This document shows, piece by piece, positions 6,798 through 9,483 of a stretch of 9,483 bases of DNA. How positions within the stretch are numbered: the stretch's first letter is position 1; the number at the start of each line of letters is the position of its first letter. The notes beneath the pieces are model-generated. The model did not search any database and was not told the DNA's origin. It was given only the letters and a program-made list of their open reading frames with translations. The DNA is taken from positions 9,004-18,486 of the forward strand of contig PFJA01000163.1 in NCBI GenBank assembly GCA_002782905.1. The letters run 5' to 3'. This DNA comes from Lysobacterales bacterium CG_4_10_14_3_um_filter_64_11. GTDB taxonomy: Bacteria > Pseudomonadota > Gammaproteobacteria > Xanthomonadales > Xanthomonadaceae. The translations under genes and the position numbers were made by a program.

Positions 6798-8561
6798 GTG
6801 AAAGACCTGTTGCACGAATTGGTGGCGCAGTCACTGCTCGATTTGCGGCGTGACGGCGTGTTGGCGGCTGACCTCGAGTTGCCCGAGTGCGTGATCGAGC
6901 GCAGCCGCAGCCGCGAGCACGGCGATTACGCGTGCAACGTGGCGATGCCGTTGGCGAGGCTGACCGGGCGCAAGCCACGCGAGCTGGCGCAGCAACTGGT
7001 CGATACCCTGCCCGAATCGCAGCATGTCGAGAAGGTTGAAATTGCCGGCCCCGGTTTCATCAATTTCTACCTGACCCAGTCCTGTCGCCTTGGCGTGATT
7101 CGGCGGGTACTCGATGGTGGCGATGACTACGGCCGCGAGCCGGAGGGTTCACGCGATAGCCTGACTGTCGAGTTCGTGTCGGCCAACCCCAATGGCCCGT
7201 TGCATGTCGGCCATGGCCGTGGTGCCGCGTACGGCGCATCGCTGGCCAACGTGCTGGAGGCGTGGGGCCACAAGGTGCAGCGCGAATACTATGTCAACGA
7301 TGCCGGTCGCCAGATGGACATCCTCGCGGTCAGCGTGTGGGTGCGCTATCACGAGCTTGGCGGCGTCAATGTACGGATGCCGGACAACGGCTACAAAGGC
7401 GAGTATGTGGTCGAGATTGCGCGTGATCTGCGCAATCGCGAAGGCGACCGCCTGCGCCGCAGCGTGATCGAAATCAACGAAACCCTGCCTGCCGATGCCA
7501 GCGACGGCGGCGATAAAGAGGACTACGTCGATGCGCTGATTGCGCGCGCCAAAGACGTGTTGGGCGCGGCCGACTATCGACGGCTGTTCGACGCCGGCCT
7601 GACCTGGTGTCTGGCCGATATTCGTGCCGATCTGGGCGAGTTCGGCGTGCACCACGATGTGTTTTTCTCGGAACGCTCGTTGCTGGACGAGGGCTATGTC
7701 GCACGCGCCATCGATACCTTGCGCCGCAATGGCCACTTGTACGATCGCGATGGCGCGGTGTGGTTTCGCGCCACCGCGTTTGGCGACGACAAGGATCGCG
7801 TGGTGGTGCGCGACAATGGCGTTACCACCTATTTCGCCTCCGATCTGGGTTACCTGCTGAGCAAGTTCGAACGGGGCTTCGAGCGTGCCATTTACGTCTT
7901 CGGCGCCGATCATCATGGTTATATCGCGCGGCTCAAGGCGGCAGCCCAAGGCCTCGGCCTGAACCCCGAACACATCGAAATACTGCTGGTGCAGTTCGCG
8001 GTGTTGTATCGCGGTGGCGAGAAAGTGCAGATGTCGACGCGCTCGGGCAGTTTTGTCACCTTGCGCGAATTGCGTGAGGAAGTGGGTACCGATGCCGCGC
8101 GGTTTTTCTACGTGATGCGTTCCAACGACCAGCATCTGGATTTTGACCTCGATCTGGCGCGCAGCCAGAGCAACGACAACCCGGTGTACTACGTGCAGTA
8201 CGCCCACGCCCGCATCTGTTCGCTGTTCAGGCAGCTCGCGGAGAAGCAACTGAGTTATAACCGCAGCGCGGCGGAAGCGGCGCGCGCTCGCTTGGTGGAA
8301 CCGCAGGAGCTCGACGTGCTCATTGCGTTGATGCGGTTCCCGGAGGCGATCGAATCGGCAGCGAACCATCGTTCGCCACAAATCCTGGTCACCTACCTGC
8401 GTGAGTTGGCGGCGGAGTTCCATGCCTTCTACAATGCGCATCCGATTCTGGTTGACGATGAAGCCCTGCGCAACGCGCGTTTGGGTCTGTGCGCTGCGGC
8501 GCGGCAGGTGCTGGTCAATGGCCTGAAACTGCTGGGTGTCGGCGCCCCGGAGAAAATGTAA
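6798..8561 (+). CDS. argS: Arginyl-tRNA synthetase
   Basis: 587 residues from GTG at 6798; cytoplasmic class I synthetase that charges tRNA-Arg with arginine using ATP. The frame opens further upstream (ATG 6693), but those 35 residues do not resemble the family and would start before the likely promoter, while VKDLLHELVAQSLLDL matches the usual N-terminus. The N-terminal Add1 domain spans about 1-92, with REHGDYACNVAM (39-50) and VEIAGPGFINFYL (80-92). The HIGH-like motif is in VSANPNGPLHVGHGRGAAYG (HVGH at 136-139). YFASDLGYLLSKFERGF and VFGADHHGYIARL mark the catalytic core. QMSTRSGSFVTL (411-422) is the ArgRS form of the KMSKS loop. The C-terminal DALR anticodon-binding domain ends in GLKLLGVGAPEKM. 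Length is close to Pseudomonas ArgRS. The stop overlaps the next start by one base (TAATG). Confidence 0.98.
   Translation: MKDLLHELVAQSLLDLRRDGVLAADLELPECVIERSRSREHGDYACNVAMPLARLTGRKPRELAQQLVDTLPESQHVEKVEIAGPGFINFYLTQSCRLGVIRRVLDGGDDYGREPEGSRDSLTVEFVSANPNGPLHVGHGRGAAYGASLANVLEAWGHKVQREYYVNDAGRQMDILAVSVWVRYHELGGVNVRMPDNGYKGEYVVEIARDLRNREGDRLRRSVIEINETLPADASDGGDKEDYVDALIARAKDVLGAADYRRLFDAGLTWCLADIRADLGEFGVHHDVFFSERSLLDEGYVARAIDTLRRNGHLYDRDGAVWFRATAFGDDKDRVVVRDNGVTTYFASDLGYLLSKFERGFERAIYVFGADHHGYIARLKAAAQGLGLNPEHIEILLVQFAVLYRGGEKVQMSTRSGSFVTLRELREEVGTDAARFFYVMRSNDQHLDFDLDLARSQSNDNPVYYVQYAHARICSLFRQLAEKQLSYNRSAAEAARARLVEPQELDVLIALMRFPEAIESAANHRSPQILVTYLRELAAEFHAFYNAHPILVDDEALRNARLGLCAAARQVLVNGLKLLGVGAPEKM
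8548..8552 (+). promoter_or_regulatory. Shine-Dalgarno of the SPOR-domain gene
   Basis: CGGAG in the last codons of argS, eight bases before ATG 8561. It supports that start over the in-frame ATG at 8489, which would lie deep inside argS and add an unrelated 24-residue start. Confidence 0.7.
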
Positions 8562-9139
8562 TGGCCGCACGCCGCGGCAAGAAGGCACAGGCGCGACGCA
8601 GCGGTGCGCCGCGTGGCGTGCCCAGCCTGGTGTGGTTGCTGGTCGCGCTGTTGTTGGGTGCGGTGCTGGCCGGCGTGGTGTTGCTGCGTGATCGCATTGG
8701 CGACGGTCTGGGTGTACCACGCCCCAACCCGGCGGCCAAGGCGCCACCGCCTGGCGAGTCACCGGTGGCTCAGAAGCCGGCGATCAAAAAGCCCGGTTAC
8801 GACTTCTACACGCTGTTGCCAGGCAAGGAAGTGGTGATTCCCGATTCGGAACTTTCCGCCACCGTGCGCAAGGAGCGCGTTGCCAGCAAGCCCGCAGCGA
8901 GCAGTGAGGTGCGTTACCTGTTGCAGGCCGGTGCCTTCAGCGAATCGACGCGCGCCGAGGAGATCAAGGCGCAGATCGCGTTCACCGGCGAGTTTGCGCA
9001 CGTCGAGGTGGCCGATATTTCCGGCAAGACCGTATACCGTGTGATGCTTGGCCCGTACCGCAATGCGCAGGCGCTGGAAGCGGCCAAGGGCAAGCTCACT
9101 GCGGCCGGCATTCAGTCGGTGGCGGTGCGCGCGCGCTGA
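8561..9139 (+). CDS. SPOR-domain inner-membrane protein, FtsN-like
   Basis: 192 residues. The start is very basic (MAARRGKKAQARRSG), followed by one membrane helix at about 21-42 (PSLVWLLVALLLGAVLAGVV), giving a bitopic protein with the bulk in the periplasm. A Pro/Ala/Lys linker (52-78) leads to YDFYTLLPGKEVVIPD (80-95), a motif commonly seen in these argS-linked proteins. The SPOR domain is at about 117-190 (VRYLLQAGAFSESTRAEEIKAQIA, TVYRVMLGPYRNAQALEAAKGKL, GIQSVAV). SPOR domains bind denuded septal peptidoglycan, so a role at the division site is likely. In Pseudomonas the gene after argS is of this type and is treated as FtsN-like, followed by hslVU; here the next 344 bases are repeats instead. 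It is shorter than E. coli FtsN (about 319 residues), so I leave the symbol blank. Confidence 0.93.
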   Translation: MAARRGKKAQARRSGAPRGVPSLVWLLVALLLGAVLAGVVLLRDRIGDGLGVPRPNPAAKAPPPGESPVAQKPAIKKPGYDFYTLLPGKEVVIPDSELSATVRKERVASKPAASSEVRYLLQAGAFSESTRAEEIKAQIAFTGEFAHVEVADISGKTVYRVMLGPYRNAQALEAAKGKLTAAGIQSVAVRAR

Positions 9140-9148
9140 GTTTGCGGC

Positions 9149-9162
9149 GGGACGCGGGACGC
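9149..9162 (+). repeat. Tandem GGGACGC repeat
   Basis: GGGACGC occurs twice in direct succession (9149-9155 and 9156-9162) and is followed by GG, ten bases after the SPOR stop. Short GGGA-type tandem runs are frequent between genes in Xanthomonadaceae, so this is a weak lineage hint and shows no function. Confidence 0.6.
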
Positions 9163-9169
9163 GGCGTTT

Positions 9170-9200
9170 GATGGGGTTCGCTACTCTCATCGCATCCTAC
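9170..9200 (-). repeat. REP-like palindromic element
   Basis: Read on the minus strand the element starts GTAGGATGCG and ends AGCGAACCCCATC. This resembles, from memory, a widespread proteobacterial intergenic palindrome of the form GTAGGATGGG...AGCGAAACCCATC. The ends pair imperfectly (GATG 9170-9173 with CATC 9193-9196, then G9175-C9191). This copy is diverged, as both arms carry substitutions. Confidence 0.5.
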
Positions 9201-9204
9201 GAAC

Positions 9205-9283
9205 TTCATGTTGCACGGATACTCTGAACAAGCTGACATTGCGAGGAGCGCAGGGACGTGCACGAGCGGCCGCTCCCCATGAA
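9205..9283. repeat. Block bounded by TTCATG/CATGAA inverted ends (possible repeat unit)
   Basis: TTCATG (9205-9210) and CATGAA (9278-9283) bracket about 79 bases of less GC-biased sequence. Inside lie a 12-base palindrome, GAGCGGCCGCTC (9264-9275), and GGAGCG (9245-9250), which can pair with CGCTCC (9271-9276). It could be a degenerate miniature repeat or a structured leader or trailer. Six-base ends are weak evidence and no target duplication is seen. Confidence 0.3.
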
Positions 9284-9335
9284 CATCTCGATCACTGTGC
9301 GTCTTGCGCCGATGCGTGTGCATTGGATCGAAGCG

Positions 9336-9381
9336 GAAGCTTTCACCGGCCTGCGGCCGGCGAGCTTCAAAGCAAAGCTTC
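9336..9381. repeat. Hairpin module 1 with shared GC core
   Basis: Outer arms GAAGCTTT (9336-9343) and AAAGCTTC (9374-9381) are perfect 8-bp complements. Inside is the core CCGGCC-TGC-GGCCGG (9346-9360), a 6-bp stem with a three-base loop. AGCTTC at 9363-9368 can compete with the right arm for pairing with the left one. The 24 bases at 9341-9364 are identical to 9388-9411 of module 2. Confidence 0.8.
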
Positions 9382-9447
9382 AAGGCGTTTCACCGGCCTG
9401 CGGCCGGCGAGGCCCTTTTCAGGGCGGAGAGGGCCGAAAACGCCTTG
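9381..9447. repeat. Hairpin module 2 with shared GC core
   Basis: Outer arms CAAGGCGTTT (9381-9390) and AAACGCCTTG (9438-9447) are perfect 10-bp complements. They enclose the same core CCGGCC-TGC-GGCCGG (9393-9407) and a second hairpin, GCCCT (9412-9416) with AGGGC (9421-9425); GGCCCT could instead pair with AGGGCC (9430-9435). The predicted fold is a three-way junction. It abuts module 1, sharing base 9381. Confidence 0.8.
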
Positions 9448-9463
9448 CGCCGGGTCGCACGTC

Positions 9464-9483
9464 GGTGCGGCTCCTGCCGCACC
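9464..9483. repeat. Perfect 7-bp hairpin at the window edge
   Basis: GGTGCGG (9464-9470) and CCGCACC (9477-9483) pair perfectly around CTCCTG. The window ends here, so it cannot be told whether a T-run follows (terminator) or whether this is a further intergenic repeat unit. The neighbouring structured repeats favour the latter. Confidence 0.6.

Larger units (their letters stand above)
9140..9483. other. Gene-free, repeat-rich intergenic region after the SPOR gene
   Basis: No frame here has a believable start, Shine-Dalgarno and domain. The region holds a tandem 7-mer, a REP-like element, an AT-richer block with short terminal inverted repeats, two hairpin modules and an edge hairpin, described separately. 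No hairpin followed by a T-run is visible directly after the SPOR stop, so the terminator of argS-SPOR is not obvious. Read-through to a following gene (hslVU would be expected by synteny) remains possible. Confidence 0.7.

Noticed and set aside
7149..8762. 537-codon open frame on the minus strand opposite argS
   Set aside because: It lies antisense to an unmistakable argS in a GC-rich genome, where third-position bias keeps antisense frames open. No domain, signal or family motif is visible, and it runs past the argS end into the SPOR gene.
9096..9383. 95-codon minus-strand frame in the right intergenic region
   Set aside because: It overlaps the end of the SPOR gene and is made of the palindromic repeats translated. 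It has no convincing Shine-Dalgarno or domain.
9336..9483. CRISPR array or attachment site
   Set aside because: There are only two copies of a palindromic core at 47-base spacing, with self-complementary flanks instead of unique spacers. No cas gene, integrase or tRNA is nearby.

Overview
The window reads as a GC-rich gammaproteobacterial chromosome, most likely from the Xanthomonadales/Lysobacterales or a near relative. This rests on the GC-rich third codon positions, an argS gene followed directly by a small SPOR-domain gene (an order known from Pseudomonas, where hslVU comes next), and intergenic hairpin repeats like those common in that group. The taxonomic call is an inference from style and gene order, not from a search.

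Positions 1-6612 form one minus-strand operon of seven genes that overlap by 1-4 bases or are separated by only 2-7. In transcription order: a secreted coiled-coil DUF3450-type protein; a long ExbB/TolQ-type protein with its own signal peptide and about 245 periplasmic residues (the TtpC type of Vibrio TonB2 systems); a short conventional ExbB; ExbD; a TonB with a short linker; a secreted TPR protein; and a large TonB-dependent receptor. The receptor runs off the left edge after 528 residues. Together they look like a self-contained energised outer-membrane transport system: ExbB/ExbB/ExbD harvest the proton gradient, TonB carries the energy across the periplasm, the DUF3450 and TPR proteins are likely periplasmic partners, and the receptor is probably the dedicated client. 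The substrate cannot be read from the sequence.

Positions 6613-6797 are a 185-base divergent intergenic region. It holds a likely argS promoter whose -10 hexamer sits in the loop of a 7-bp palindrome. Positions 6798-9139 hold argS (arginyl-tRNA synthetase, GTG start) and, overlapping its stop by one base, a FtsN-like SPOR-domain inner-membrane protein.

Positions 9140-9483 hold no convincing gene. They contain a 7-bp tandem repeat, a REP-like element, an AT-richer stretch bounded by short inverted repeats, and two neighbouring hairpin modules. The two modules share an identical core but have different, perfectly self-complementary outer stems. The last 20 bases form another perfect hairpin.

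The ExbB/ExbD/TonB families and the TtpC-type arrangement are known. The points most worth a second look are the apparent shared periplasmic module in DUF3450 and the long ExbB, the two-domain N-terminal extension of the receptor, and the paired hairpin modules at the right end.
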